Of a stretch of 7,602 bases of DNA, positions 1 to 5,951 are shown in pieces. Every line of letters starts with the position of its first letter. Position 1 is the first letter of the stretch. The notes under the pieces were generated by a model, which had not been told where the DNA came from, made no database searches, and saw only the letters and a list, made by a program, of their open reading frames with translations. The DNA comes from Anaerolineae bacterium (GTDB taxonomy: Bacteria; Chloroflexota; Anaerolineae; JAFGEY01): the NCBI GenBank assembly GCA_016931365.1, contig JAFGEY010000327.1, forward strand, positions 1 to 7,602, given 5' to 3'. The translations under genes and the position numbers were made by a program.

Positions 1-48
1 ATGGCGCTCAAGGGCCTGCTGCCCGGCGTCAAAAAGGCAAGCTGGTAG
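1..48 (+). CDS. rpsN: 30S ribosomal protein S14, C-terminal fragment
   Basis: Only the last 15 codons are inside the window, reading MALKGLLPGVKKASW and then TAG at 46-48. The ending, a Leu/Lys-rich turn followed by PGVKKASW, matches the highly conserved C-terminus of bacterial S14, and the position directly before rpsH is where S14 sits in the spc operon. The ATG at position 1 is therefore read as an internal methionine and not as the start; the true start and any zinc-binding cysteines lie upstream of the window. S14 is a small 30S head protein that helps assemble the 3' domain of 16S rRNA. Whether this is the short zinc type or the long type cannot be decided from this fragment. Confidence 0.85.
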   Translation: MALKGLLPGVKKASW

Positions 49-52
49 GCTT

Positions 53-77
53 TAGTTCAATACGAGGTTTAGAACTA
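53..77 (+). promoter_or_regulatory. Inverted repeat enclosing the rpsH Shine-Dalgarno
   Basis: TAGTTC (53-58) and GAACTA (72-77) can pair as a perfect 6-bp stem. The 13-nt loop holds GAGGT (64-68), the likely ribosome binding site of rpsH, and the stem ends on the A of the first ATG at 77. Such a fold would present the binding site in a loop while pairing the bases just before the start. The stem is AT-rich and short, so it may be weak or a chance match. Confidence 0.3.
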
Positions 78-481
78 TGATGACAGACCCTATTGCGGAT
101 ATGTTAACTCGCCTCAAGAATGCGGTACTGGCCGGGCATACGTCGGTCGTCTTTCCGAGCTCCAAGCTCAAGCTTTCGGTTGTGCGCATTCTCAAGGACG
201 AAGGATACATTCAGAATTACGACGTTATCCCTGAGCGTCCGCAGCCCAAGATTCGTGTTTGGCTCAAATATATGGGCGAGCGCAAGAATCGCAAGTCAGT
301 GATCGTTGGGCTGAAACGTGTCAGCAAGCCCGGTGCCCGTATCTATGCCGACAAGGACGAAATTCCTTGGGTGTTGAACGGCGTGGGTATCGCTGTTTTG
401 TCCACGTCCAAGGGCATTATGGCGGACCGTCAAGCTCGCCAGGCGGGTGTAGGCGGCGAAGTGATATGCTACGTCTGGTAG
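77..481 (+). CDS. rpsH: 30S ribosomal protein S8
   Basis: S8 is a primary 16S rRNA-binding protein that contacts helix 21 in the central domain and is needed for platform assembly. In E. coli it also represses translation of the spc operon. The protein has 134 residues, normal for the family. It begins with the typical TDPIADMLTRLKNA and ends with the conserved rRNA-binding block LSTSKGIMADRQAR (about 108-121) and GVGGEVICYVW. Two adjacent ATG codons (77 and 80) are possible starts. GAGGT at 64-68 lies 8 nt before the first and 11 nt before the second, so 77 is preferred slightly, although most S8 proteins have a single Met before TDP. The gene follows rpsN by 28 bp. No S8-type mRNA operator can be judged here, because in E. 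coli it lies near rplE, upstream of this window. Confidence 0.98.
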   Translation: MMTDPIADMLTRLKNAVLAGHTSVVFPSSKLKLSVVRILKDEGYIQNYDVIPERPQPKIRVWLKYMGERKNRKSVIVGLKRVSKPGARIYADKDEIPWVLNGVGIAVLSTSKGIMADRQARQAGVGGEVICYVW

Positions 482-529
482 CGTCTTTCCTGGCTGCTGT
501 GAGTTCGACGGCCAGGGCGCTAGGTTGAA

Positions 530-556
530 TTGACTCCGGTTTATCCGGGCTAGGAG
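530..556 (+). promoter_or_regulatory. rplF leader hairpin, CCGG-loop-CCGG-N3-AGGAG module (copy 1)
   Basis: CCGG (536-539), a TTTAT loop (540-544) and CCGG (545-548) form a 4-bp core stem. GCT (549-551) then leads directly into the Shine-Dalgarno AGGAG (552-556). The lower stem can continue imperfectly: C534-G549 with T535 bulged, an A533/C550 mismatch, G532-U551 and U531-A552, which would reach the first base of AGGAG. An alternative fold pairs ACTCC (533-537) with GGAGT (553-557) and would fully hide the ribosome binding site. The same arrangement precedes rplR, adk and rpsK. Confidence 0.6.
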
Positions 557-564
557 TATTTACG

Positions 565-1113
565 GTGTCACGAATTGGAAAATTACCCGTCCCTGTGCCG
601 GCGGGTGTGAAGGTTGAGGTCAGCGGTCACACCGTCAAGGTCACCGGCCCCAAAGGGACACTTGAAAGAGTATTTCACGCCGATATAGACGTTTCGCTGG
701 AAGGTCAGGAGATCTTGATCAAGCGTCCATCTGATCAGCGACAGCACAAGGCGTTGCACGGGTTGACGCGGGCGTTGGTCAATAATATGGTCGTTGGTGT
801 CAACCAAGGTTTCAAAAAAGTGCTTGAAATCGTTGGCGTCGGCTATCGCGCGGCGATGCGGGACAAGAACCTGGTCTTGTATGTGGGGCATTCTCATGTG
901 ATTGAGATTGTTCCGCCGCCCGATGTGAGCTTTGCGATTGAAAACCGTGGGCAAGCGATCACTGTCTCGGGCGTTGACAAAGAAGTGGTCGGACAGGTGG
1001 CGGCAGATATTCGTGCCTGGCGTCCGCCGGAGCCGTACAAGGGCAAGGGCGTGCGGTATGAGAGCGAATTGGTGCGTCGCAAGGCTGGTAAGGCTGGCAA
1101 GGCTGCTAGCTAG
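565..1113 (+). CDS. rplF: 50S ribosomal protein L6
   Basis: L6 binds 23S rRNA near the sarcin-ricin loop at the base of the L7/L12 stalk and is needed for late 50S assembly and factor binding. The protein has 182 residues, close to the usual length. It begins MSRIGKLPVPVPAGV and shows the two tandem L6 folds (about residues 11-82 and 90-164). It carries the family signature RPPEPYKGKGVRY (about 153-165), followed by a basic tail VRRKAGKAGKAAS. The start is GTG at 565, with AGGAG at 552-556 placed 8 nt upstream; no ATG fits the conserved N-terminus. It lies 83 bp after rpsH, and that gap ends in one of the four repeated leader hairpins. Confidence 0.98.
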   Translation: MSRIGKLPVPVPAGVKVEVSGHTVKVTGPKGTLERVFHADIDVSLEGQEILIKRPSDQRQHKALHGLTRALVNNMVVGVNQGFKKVLEIVGVGYRAAMRDKNLVLYVGHSHVIEIVPPPDVSFAIENRGQAITVSGVDKEVVGQVAADIRAWRPPEPYKGKGVRYESELVRRKAGKAGKAAS

Positions 1114-1140
1114 ATACGTACCGGGTGAACGTTATCTTGC

Positions 1141-1170
1141 TTTGATAGTGCCTAACCTGTCAAGTTTTTT
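1141..1170 (+). terminator. Terminator-like stem with T6 tract in the rplF-rplR gap (attenuator candidate)
   Basis: TTTGATAG (1141-1148) can pair with CTGTCAAG (1157-1164) as 8 bp including two G-U pairs, with an 8-nt loop. It is followed immediately by six T residues (1165-1170). This has the form of an intrinsic terminator, but the stem is AT-rich and probably weak, and it lies inside an operon whose downstream genes must be transcribed. Partial termination or attenuation is therefore more plausible than a true end. It overlaps a competing larger hairpin at 1147-1202. Confidence 0.35.
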
Positions 1171-1202
1171 GCTGTGAGCAAGACTTGGATTTATCAGGCA
1201 CT
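1147..1202 (+). promoter_or_regulatory. Large nested hairpin in the rplF-rplR gap, alternative to the terminator-like stem
   Basis: Three nested stems can form. AGTGCCT (1147-1153) pairs with AGGCACT (1196-1202), CAAGT (1161-1165) with ACTTG (1183-1187), and TTGCT (1169-1173) with AGCAA (1177-1181) around a GTG loop. Forming it uses bases 1147-1148 and 1161-1164 of the terminator-like stem, so the two folds exclude each other. The unpaired parts between the stems are several nucleotides long, so stability is uncertain. Apart from these folds and the rplR leader hairpin, the 132-bp gap holds nothing I recognise. Confidence 0.35.
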
Positions 1203-1213
1203 TGATCCGGTTC

Positions 1214-1239
1214 AATTCCGGTCTATCCGGATTAGGAGG
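1214..1239 (+). promoter_or_regulatory. rplR leader hairpin, CCGG-loop-CCGG-N3-AGGAGG module (copy 2)
   Basis: CCGG (1218-1221), loop TCTAT (1222-1226) and CCGG (1227-1230) are followed by ATT and then AGGAGG (1234-1239). AAT (1214-1216) pairs with ATT (1231-1233) with T1217 bulged, giving 7 bp that stop at the first base of the Shine-Dalgarno. A competing partner, ATCCGG at 1205-1210, can pair perfectly with CCGGAT (1227-1232), so this leader could switch between two folds. Confidence 0.6.
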
Positions 1240-1245
1240 AACTAG

Positions 1246-1608
1246 ATGAAAGAGACACGGAGAGCTGCACGTCAACGGCGCCACTTGCGGGTGCGGAAAA
1301 AGGTTTCTGGAACAACCCAGGTCCCGCGCTTGAGCGTCTTTCGTAGCTTGAAACATATTTATGCGCAGATTATCGATGATGTGTCAGGTTGTACGCTGAT
1401 CTCGGCGTCAACGCTGGATCCAGATGTCCGCGAGCAGATGGCCGAGTTGAACAAAACCGAGCAGGCGCAATTGGTGGGCAAGCGCCTGGCCGAGAAGGCG
1501 CTGTCGAATGGAGTGACGCAGGTGGTCTTTGACCGAGGCGGCTATCAGTATCATGGTCGTGTCAAAGCGCTCGCCGACGCTTCCCGCGAAGGCGGCCTCG
1601 AGTTCTAA
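1246..1608 (+). CDS. rplR: 50S ribosomal protein L18
   Basis: L18 binds 5S rRNA and, with L5 and L25-type proteins, installs it in the central protuberance of the 50S subunit. The protein has 120 residues, the standard length. It has a strongly basic N-terminus ([16 protein letters not shown], about 5-20). The conserved block [19 protein letters not shown] (27-45) and ISASTLDP follow, and the C-terminal signature is [27 protein letters not shown] (94-120), given here as its boundaries and key words. The ATG at 1246 has a full AGGAGG at 1234-1239, 6 nt upstream. It is separated from rplF by the longest intergenic gap of the window (132 bp), which carries several inverted repeats. Confidence 0.98.
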   Translation: MKETRRAARQRRHLRVRKKVSGTTQVPRLSVFRSLKHIYAQIIDDVSGCTLISASTLDPDVREQMAELNKTEQAQLVGKRLAEKALSNGVTQVVFDRGGYQYHGRVKALADASREGGLEF

Positions 1609-1610
1609 AG

Positions 1611-1648
1611 CATCAGGGCCGCGGCTCTGTTTTGTTCTGATGAGGAGG
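1611..1648 (+). promoter_or_regulatory. rpsE leader hairpin abutting the Shine-Dalgarno
   Basis: CATCAG (1611-1616) and CTGATG (1637-1642) form a perfect 6-bp stem that ends exactly where AGGAGG (1643-1648) begins. The 20-nt loop starts GC-rich (with the palindrome GCCGCGGC at 1618-1625) and ends T-rich. The stem starts only 2 nt after the rplR stop codon. The sequence is unrelated to the CCGG module, but the placement next to the ribosome binding site is similar. Confidence 0.45.
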
Positions 1649-1652
1649 AATG

Positions 1653-2177
1653 ATGGCAAGACGTAGATTCGAGGAAGTTGAAGAGCTGGACGAACGTGTG
1701 GTCGATATCGCCCGTGTAGCCAAAGTGATCAAGGGTGGTCGTCGGTTTGGATTTCGTGTGGTGATCGTGGTCGGCGACAACAACGGCCGGCTTGGTATGG
1801 GCGTGGGCAAGGCGCGTACCGTGCCCGATGCGATTCGTAAGGCATCTGAGCATGCGCGTCGTAATATGGAGCAAGTTGCCTTGTTGGATGTCACCATTCC
1901 CCACGAGATCATCGCCGAATATGCCGGCGCCAAGGTTATGCTCAAGCCAGCTTCACGCGGTACGGGTATTGTCGCTGGTGGTGGTATGCGTGCGGTGGTC
2001 GAGGCTGTGGGCATCAAGGATGTGCTGGCCAAATCGCTGGGCAGTTCCAACGCGTTGAATGTGGTCACTGCGACGATGAAGGCCTTGCGTTTGCTGCGTA
2101 GCCCTGAAGAAGTGGCGCAGATGCGCGGCGTGTCAGTCAGTGAAACTAGGCCACGTTGGAGTCAGAGCCATGACTAA
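1653..2177 (+). CDS. rpsE: 30S ribosomal protein S5
   Basis: S5 lies at the back of the 30S subunit, near the decoding region and the mRNA entry channel, and influences translational accuracy and helicase activity. From the preferred start the protein has 174 residues, within the normal range. The N-terminal double-stranded-RNA-binding fold contains the loop [13 protein letters not shown] (22-34). This is the region altered in spectinomycin-resistant mutants of other bacteria, and here it has the usual KGGRRF form. [14 protein letters not shown] (41-54) and [24 protein letters not shown] (101-124) are the other signatures. GSSNALNVV replaces the more usual GSxNPxN. Tandem ATGs occur at 1650 and 1653. 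AGGAGG ends at 1648, only 1 nt before the first, so 1653 (4-nt spacing, giving MARRRFEE) is chosen. The stop overlaps the start of rpmD by 8 nt, which implies translational coupling. Confidence 0.97.
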   Translation: MARRRFEEVEELDERVVDIARVAKVIKGGRRFGFRVVIVVGDNNGRLGMGVGKARTVPDAIRKASEHARRNMEQVALLDVTIPHEIIAEYAGAKVMLKPASRGTGIVAGGGMRAVVEAVGIKDVLAKSLGSSNALNVVTATMKALRLLRSPEEVAQMRGVSVSETRPRWSQSHD

Positions 2178-2352
2178 ACTACGTGTCAAGTATGTCAAAA
2201 GTGTGATTAGTTATACCGATCGGCAAAAGGGGACGTTGCGGGCACTGGGGTTGAAGCGTCTCGGGGATGAGGTTGAAGTTCAAGACAATCCTGTGATGCG
2301 TGGCATGGTTCGCAAAGTCAGCCATCTGGTTCAGGTTGAGGAAGTCAAGTAA
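2170..2352 (+). CDS. rpmD: 50S ribosomal protein L30
   Basis: L30 is a small 23S rRNA-binding protein of the large subunit. The product has 60 residues, the normal bacterial size, beginning [31 protein letters not shown]. The pattern KS-I-Y...QK-TLRALGL...[25 protein letters not shown] is typical, including the conserved DNP-RGM-KV-HLV core. ATG 2170 is chosen over an in-frame GTG at 2140, because GGAG (2158-2161) lies 8 nt upstream of it and the extra ten residues would precede the family's usual start. It overlaps the end of rpsE by 8 nt in another frame, so its ribosome binding site lies within rpsE and its translation is probably coupled. L30 is missing in some bacteria but present here in its standard place between S5 and L15. 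Confidence 0.97.
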   Translation: MTKLRVKYVKSVISYTDRQKGTLRALGLKRLGDEVEVQDNPVMRGMVRKVSHLVQVEEVK

Positions 2353-2363
2353 AGCTGCTCAGG

Positions 2364-2426
2364 CGGGCTTTTAGTCTTGAGAGTCGACGAGTCAAGACGC
2401 TTGTGCGCCCGGACTTGTGTCGGAGG
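2364..2426 (+). promoter_or_regulatory. rplO leader: two-part inverted repeats reaching the Shine-Dalgarno
   Basis: GTCTTGA (2374-2380) and TCAAGAC (2392-2398) make a perfect 7-bp stem with an 11-nt loop centred on the palindrome GTCGAC. An outer pair CGGGC (2364-2368) with GCCCG (2407-2411) can enclose it. A separate small hairpin, CCGGAC (2409-2414, one bulged G) with GTCGG (2419-2423), uses the first two bases of the GGAGG ribosome binding site (2422-2426) and competes with the outer pair. No T tract follows, so these are not intrinsic terminators. The rest of the 83-bp gap shows nothing else. Confidence 0.45.
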
Positions 2427-2435
2427 ATATAGAGG

Positions 2436-2882
2436 ATGAAATTACACGATTTGCGCCCCGCACCGGGGTCAACCAAAAAGCGCATCCGCAAAGGCCGGGG
2501 TATTGCGGCGGGCAAAGGCAAAACTGCTGGCCGTGGCACCAAAGGCCAGAAATCTCGTTCGGGCGGTGGCAAGGGGCCGTACTTTGAGGGCGGTCAGTTG
2601 CCGTTGGTGCGTCGTTTGCCGTACAAGCGCGGTTTTCGCAATCGAAATCGCGTGGCTTATACGCCGGTTAATCTGGCGAGCATCGCCGATTGGGAAGGTG
2701 AAGTCACTCCAGAGTTGCTGGCGGCGTCTGGCCTGATCAAAAAGGAAACGCTGCCGGTGGTGATCTTGGGCGAGGGAGAGTTGGATCGCGCGCTGACGGT
2801 CAAGGCGCACCGGTTTTCTGCGTCGGCCAGGGCCAAGATCGAGACTGCCGGTGGTTCGGTCGAAGTGCTGCCCCTGGCCTGA
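2436..2882 (+). CDS. rplO: 50S ribosomal protein L15
   Basis: L15 is a 23S rRNA-binding protein that enters during 50S assembly and threads a glycine- and lysine-rich extension into the rRNA core. The protein has 148 residues, the normal length. The N-terminal part shows [22 protein letters not shown] followed by the family signature [22 protein letters not shown] (about 24-45), then [20 protein letters not shown] (50-69). The motif has IAAG where GSG is more frequent. The C-terminal domain ends [13 protein letters not shown] 2436 has GGAGG at 2422-2426, 9 nt upstream; a closer GAGG touching the ATG is too near to serve. It is followed by secY after 45 bp, the standard order. Confidence 0.98.
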   Translation: MKLHDLRPAPGSTKKRIRKGRGIAAGKGKTAGRGTKGQKSRSGGGKGPYFEGGQLPLVRRLPYKRGFRNRNRVAYTPVNLASIADWEGEVTPELLAASGLIKKETLPVVILGEGELDRALTVKAHRFSASARAKIETAGGSVEVLPLA

Positions 2883-2927
2883 TTGATCGGTCGTTGATGA
2901 GGTAAGGATTGTTCTGAGGAGAGACCC

Positions 2928-4262
2928 ATGCTGCAAGGTGTGCTGAACGCCTTTAAACTGCCAGACTTGAGGCGCAAGCTGTTGATCACGTTCTTGATCC
3001 TGGTTATCTACCGGCTGGGGTCGCACGTGCCGCTGCCGAACATCAACCGGGAAGTGCTGCAACAGATCGCCGAGCAGAATGCTTTGATCAACCTGCTGGA
3101 TATGTTCTCCGGCGGCGCGATGACCAATTTTTCGGTCATGATGCTGGGCGTCTCACCTTATATCACGGCAAGCATTATCTTTCAGTTGCTGGTGCCGTTG
3201 ATACCGGCGCTGGAAAAGATGCAAAAAGAGCGTGACGGGCGCGAAAAATTGGAACGCTACCAGTACCTGCTGACGATTCCGTTGACGTTGCTGCAAGCCT
3301 ATGCCCAGGTGCGCATTCTGCAGTCACAGTACAACGTCATCTCGGCTGAAAACTTTGGCTTTACGCCGCAGGCATTGTTACCGACCATCTCAACGTTGTT
3401 TACGATGACTGCCGGGACGATGTTTGCCATCTGGCTTGGCGAGTTGATCACCAACGATGGCATCGGCAACGGTCTGTCGATTATTATCTTTGGCGGTATC
3501 GTCTCCACTACGCCGGGCCGTCTGGCAGACCTGGTCGCTAACCAGCAGTGGGTCGAGCTGGTCACGTTTATACTGGTCACCATTTTGACCATCGCGGTGA
3601 TCGTCTATGTGCAGGAAGGTCAACGCCGCATCCCGGTGCAATACGGCAAGCGTGTGTTGGGGATGCGCGGTAACCGCCTGCGCGTGGCGGGTGGTCAGAG
3701 CACGTTCATTCCGCTGCGCGTCAACTCGGCCGGAATGATCCCGCTGATTATGGCTCAATCGCTGTTGATGTTTCCGGGGGTGATTGCCTCGTACTTTGTC
3801 AACGCGCAGACCGAGTGGGTTTCCAAGGTGGCGTCGACGGTATACAGTGTGTTTGGCGGCGACAGCCCCTGGTACTGGCTATCTTATTTCGTACTGGTCG
3901 TTCTATTCACTTATTTTTACACGCAAACGATCTTTGAACAGCAGAATATGTCCGAAACACTGCAAAAGCAGGGCGGGTTTATCCCTGGCATTCGCCCTGG
4001 AAAACGTACTTCAGACTATTTGAACGGCGTTTTGCAGCGGATTACCTTTGTCGGCGCATTGTTCCTGGGTATGGTCGCGATCTTGCCCTGGTTCGTCAGT
4101 CTGATGTTGAGTTTGGTGCCAAACATAGAGATGACGCAGTACTCTTCATCGATGCTGATTTCCAGTTCGGGCTTGCTCATTGCCGTCGGCGTGGTACTGG
4201 ATACGATGAAGCAGCTTGAAGCCCAGTTGTTGATGCGCCACTATGAGGGCTTTATCAAGTAG
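2928..4262 (+). CDS. secY: Protein translocase channel subunit SecY
   Basis: SecY forms the membrane channel through which SecA or the ribosome passes secreted and membrane proteins, together with SecE and SecG. The protein has 444 residues, normal for the family. About ten hydrophobic segments are visible, near residues 18-36, 74-94, 113-133, 153-173, 181-196, 209-228, 268-290, 315-335, 370-392 and 408-427. The plug region reads DMFSGGAMTNFSVMMLGVSPYI (58-79). The SecA/ribosome-binding loops contain RRIPVQYGKR (233-242) and GGFIPGIRPGKRTSDYL (349-365), with the conserved Arg at 356. The C-terminus has the typical MRHYEGFIK. ATG 2928 has GAGGAG at 2916-2921, 6 nt upstream. Its position between rplO and adk is the classical one and ties translocon supply to ribosome supply. 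Confidence 0.99.
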   Translation: MLQGVLNAFKLPDLRRKLLITFLILVIYRLGSHVPLPNINREVLQQIAEQNALINLLDMFSGGAMTNFSVMMLGVSPYITASIIFQLLVPLIPALEKMQKERDGREKLERYQYLLTIPLTLLQAYAQVRILQSQYNVISAENFGFTPQALLPTISTLFTMTAGTMFAIWLGELITNDGIGNGLSIIIFGGIVSTTPGRLADLVANQQWVELVTFILVTILTIAVIVYVQEGQRRIPVQYGKRVLGMRGNRLRVAGGQSTFIPLRVNSAGMIPLIMAQSLLMFPGVIASYFVNAQTEWVSKVASTVYSVFGGDSPWYWLSYFVLVVLFTYFYTQTIFEQQNMSETLQKQGGFIPGIRPGKRTSDYLNGVLQRITFVGALFLGMVAILPWFVSLMLSLVPNIEMTQYSSSMLISSSGLLIAVGVVLDTMKQLEAQLLMRHYEGFIK

Positions 4263-4320
4263 GACCTAACACGCAGGGTTCTTGCGCATCGGCAAGAATT
4301 CGGCAATGGTAGGTTTCTAT

Positions 4321-4348
4321 TTGACTCCGGCTCCGTCCGGGTCAGGAG
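4321..4348 (+). promoter_or_regulatory. adk leader hairpin, CCGG-loop-CCGG-N3-AGGAG module (copy 3)
   Basis: CCGG (4327-4330), a 6-nt loop CTCCGT (4331-4336) and CCGG (4337-4340) are followed by GTC and AGGAG (4344-4348). TGAC (4322-4325) pairs with GTCA (4341-4344) with T4326 bulged, giving 8 bp and burying the first A of the Shine-Dalgarno. CTCC in the loop could instead pair with GGAG. This is the most stable-looking of the four copies. Confidence 0.6.
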
Positions 4349-4352
4349 CAAG

Positions 4353-5015
4353 ATGTCTCGAAAGCCGATGTATCTCGTTTTGTTGGGCGCGCCCGGCGCA
4401 GGTAAGGGCACACAGGCCGCTCTGCTGGTTGCAAAGCTGGGCCTGGTGCACGTGTCGAGCGGCGACCTGTTTCGAGAGAACGTTGGCAATCAGACCGAGC
4501 TGGGAATGTTGGCCAAGTCCTACATGGACAAGGGCGAATTGGTTCCCGACGATGTGACCATTCAGATGGTGATGGAGCGTCTGTCACGGCCCGATTGCGC
4601 CAGGGGCGTCATTCTGGATGGATTCCCGCGCACGTTGGATCAGGCGCAGGCGCTTGACAAAGCACTGTTGGCACAGGGCGTCAAGATTTCACTGGTGTCC
4701 TACGTTTTTGTGCCCAAAGATGCACTGTTGCGCCGCCTGTCCGGTCGGTGGACGTGCAAGCAGTGTAAAGCCGTTTATCACGAGGTGTACAGCGCGCCCA
4801 GGTGCGTTGGTGTGTGCGACACGTGCGGCGGTGAACTGTACCAGCGTCCAGACGATAGGCCGGAGACGCAAAAGAACCGCATCGATGTCTATATGCGGCA
4901 GACGCAGCCGTTGATCGACTATTATCGCGGGGTTGGCGTGCTGACTGAGGTCGATGGTCAGGGATCCGTCGAACAAGTGCAGGATGCGCTGCTCAAAGTG
5001 ATTGAGGGCGTCTAA
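4353..5015 (+). CDS. adk: Adenylate kinase (zinc-LID type)
   Basis: Adenylate kinase interconverts ATP + AMP and 2 ADP in the cytoplasm and keeps the adenylate pools balanced. The protein has 220 residues, typical of the long bacterial form. The P-loop is GAPGAGKGT (12-20). SSGDLFR (35-41) contributes to AMP binding, and DGFPRT (89-94) and the RPDD turn (165-168) are family signatures. The LID (about 131-168) has CKQC (135-138) and CDTC (155-158) with 16 residues between, the CxxC-x16-CxxC zinc site of many Gram-positive and thermophilic enzymes. A fifth cysteine (151) is not part of this pattern. ATG 4353 has AGGAG at 4344-4348, 4 nt upstream. The 90-bp gap after secY carries a leader hairpin. 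The map gene starts 1 nt after the stop codon, so the two are likely coupled. Confidence 0.99.
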   Translation: MSRKPMYLVLLGAPGAGKGTQAALLVAKLGLVHVSSGDLFRENVGNQTELGMLAKSYMDKGELVPDDVTIQMVMERLSRPDCARGVILDGFPRTLDQAQALDKALLAQGVKISLVSYVFVPKDALLRRLSGRWTCKQCKAVYHEVYSAPRCVGVCDTCGGELYQRPDDRPETQKNRIDVYMRQTQPLIDYYRGVGVLTEVDGQGSVEQVQDALLKVIEGV

Positions 5016-5016
5016 G

Positions 5017-5805
5017 ATGGCTGTTATTTTAAAAAAGAGCCGTGAGTTGGACCTGATGCGCAAGGCCAACCAGATTGTGGTGATGGTCTGGGAAGCGATG
5101 CACGACATGGCTGCGCCCGGCGTAACCACGCAGCAGTTGAACCAGGTCGCCGACGAGATCATTCGGAAAAACGGCGCGGTGCCCTCTTTTTTGGGCTACC
5201 CGCATCGCGGGGTGAACGATTTTCCGGCGGCCATTTGCGCCTCGATCAATCAAGAGATCGTGCACGGCATCCCCAGCCAGGATCGGGTTTTGCGCTCGGG
5301 TGACATCATCAGTATCGATGTCGGCACGATTTTCAAAGGATATCAGGGCGATGGGGCGATCACCTTGCCAGTGGGTGAGGTTGGCGAGGAAGCAAAAAAG
5401 CTGATCCAAGTGACCCGGACTGCTCTGCGGGCGGGCATTGCCCAGGCCTGGAAGGGCAATCGGACTGGCGACATTTCGCGCGCGATCGAAGAGTATGTGC
5501 TCTCGCAAGGGATGCAGGTGGTGCGCGAATACACCGGACATGGCATCGGTAGGGCTATGCATGAAGACCCACAGGTGCCCAATTATTACGATTCGCGGAT
5601 GCCCACTGTATTGCTCAAACCCGGGATGACCCTGGCCCTGGAACCGATGGTGAACCTGGGAACGTGGAAAACGTGTGTGTTGAGCGATGGGTGGACTGTC
5701 GAAACTCAAGATGGTCAACTGTCGGCGCATTTTGAGCACACGATCGCCATCACTGATGGTGAGCCTGAAATATTGACGCAGTTAAATGGTGCCGATTTTA
5801 TCTGA
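5017..5805 (+). CDS. map: Type I methionine aminopeptidase
   Basis: This enzyme removes the initiator methionine from new proteins when the second residue is small. The protein has 262 residues, slightly longer than the common form of about 250. All five metal ligands of the pita-bread fold are present: Asp101 (SIDVGT), Asp112 (GYQGDGA), His175 ([10 protein letters not shown]), Glu209 (ALEPM) and Glu240 (HFEHT). His84 (IVHGIP) and His182 match the substrate-contacting histidines. No N-terminal zinc-finger or linker extension is seen. ATG 5017 is preferred over an in-frame TTG at 5002, because GAGGG at 5004-5008 gives 8-nt spacing and [14 protein letters not shown] matches the family start. 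The ribosome binding site lies within adk, whose stop is 1 nt upstream. The gene is followed after 23 bp by rpmJ, with no infA in between. Confidence 0.98.
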   Translation: MAVILKKSRELDLMRKANQIVVMVWEAMHDMAAPGVTTQQLNQVADEIIRKNGAVPSFLGYPHRGVNDFPAAICASINQEIVHGIPSQDRVLRSGDIISIDVGTIFKGYQGDGAITLPVGEVGEEAKKLIQVTRTALRAGIAQAWKGNRTGDISRAIEEYVLSQGMQVVREYTGHGIGRAMHEDPQVPNYYDSRMPTVLLKPGMTLALEPMVNLGTWKTCVLSDGWTVETQDGQLSAHFEHTIAITDGEPEILTQLNGADFI

Positions 5806-5828
5806 GCACGAATGAGCGAGGAGTTATT

Positions 5829-5942
5829 ATGAAAGTCACATCATCAGTCAAGCGTCGCTGTCCCAAGTGCAAAATCGTCAAGCGACGCGGTATCGTGCGG
5901 GTGATTTGTCAGAATCCCCGGCACAAGCAGCGACAGGGATAG
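5829..5942 (+). CDS. rpmJ: 50S ribosomal protein L36 (zinc-binding form)
   Basis: L36 is the smallest bacterial ribosomal protein; it sits in the 50S subunit near the stalk base and helps organise 23S rRNA. The product has 37 residues, the exact length of the classical form, and begins [15 protein letters not shown] and ends [11 protein letters not shown]. The zinc-ribbon ligands are Cys11, Cys14, Cys27 and His32 (CxxC-x12-C-x4-H), all present, so this is the zinc-binding form and not the zinc-free paralogue used under zinc starvation in some bacteria. ATG 5829 has GAGGAG at 5818-5823, 5 nt upstream. It lies 23 bp after map and 49 bp before rpsM, the usual place except that infA, which commonly precedes it, is missing. 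Confidence 0.97.
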   Translation: MKVTSSVKRRCPKCKIVKRRGIVRVICQNPRHKQRQG

Positions 5943-5951
5943 TGTTTTTCT

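Noticed and set aside
1..48. A short complete gene starting at ATG position 1
   Set aside because: The 15 residues match the S14 C-terminus exactly in style and context, so this ATG is internal to rpsN.
530..558. TTGACT as a -35 promoter box before rplF (530-535), with an identical one before adk (4321-4326)
   Set aside because: At 16-18 nt downstream there is no TATAAT-like -10 element; the position is occupied by the Shine-Dalgarno. The TTGACT is explained better as the 5' arm of the leader hairpin.
583..954. Long minus-strand reading frames opposite rplF, rplO, secY, map and rpsK
   Set aside because: They lie wholly within well-conserved ribosomal or enzyme genes, have low-complexity or His/Arg-rich translations without recognisable domains, and have no supporting binding sites.
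2888..2926. GGTC/GACC inverted repeat in the rplO-secY gap
   Set aside because: Only 4 bp with a long loop; expected by chance. Nothing else was seen in this 45-bp gap apart from the secY Shine-Dalgarno.
4743..4860. Fifth cysteine (151) in the adenylate kinase LID as sign of a different metal site
   Set aside because: The standard CxxC-x16-CxxC zinc pattern is complete without it, so it is probably an incidental residue.
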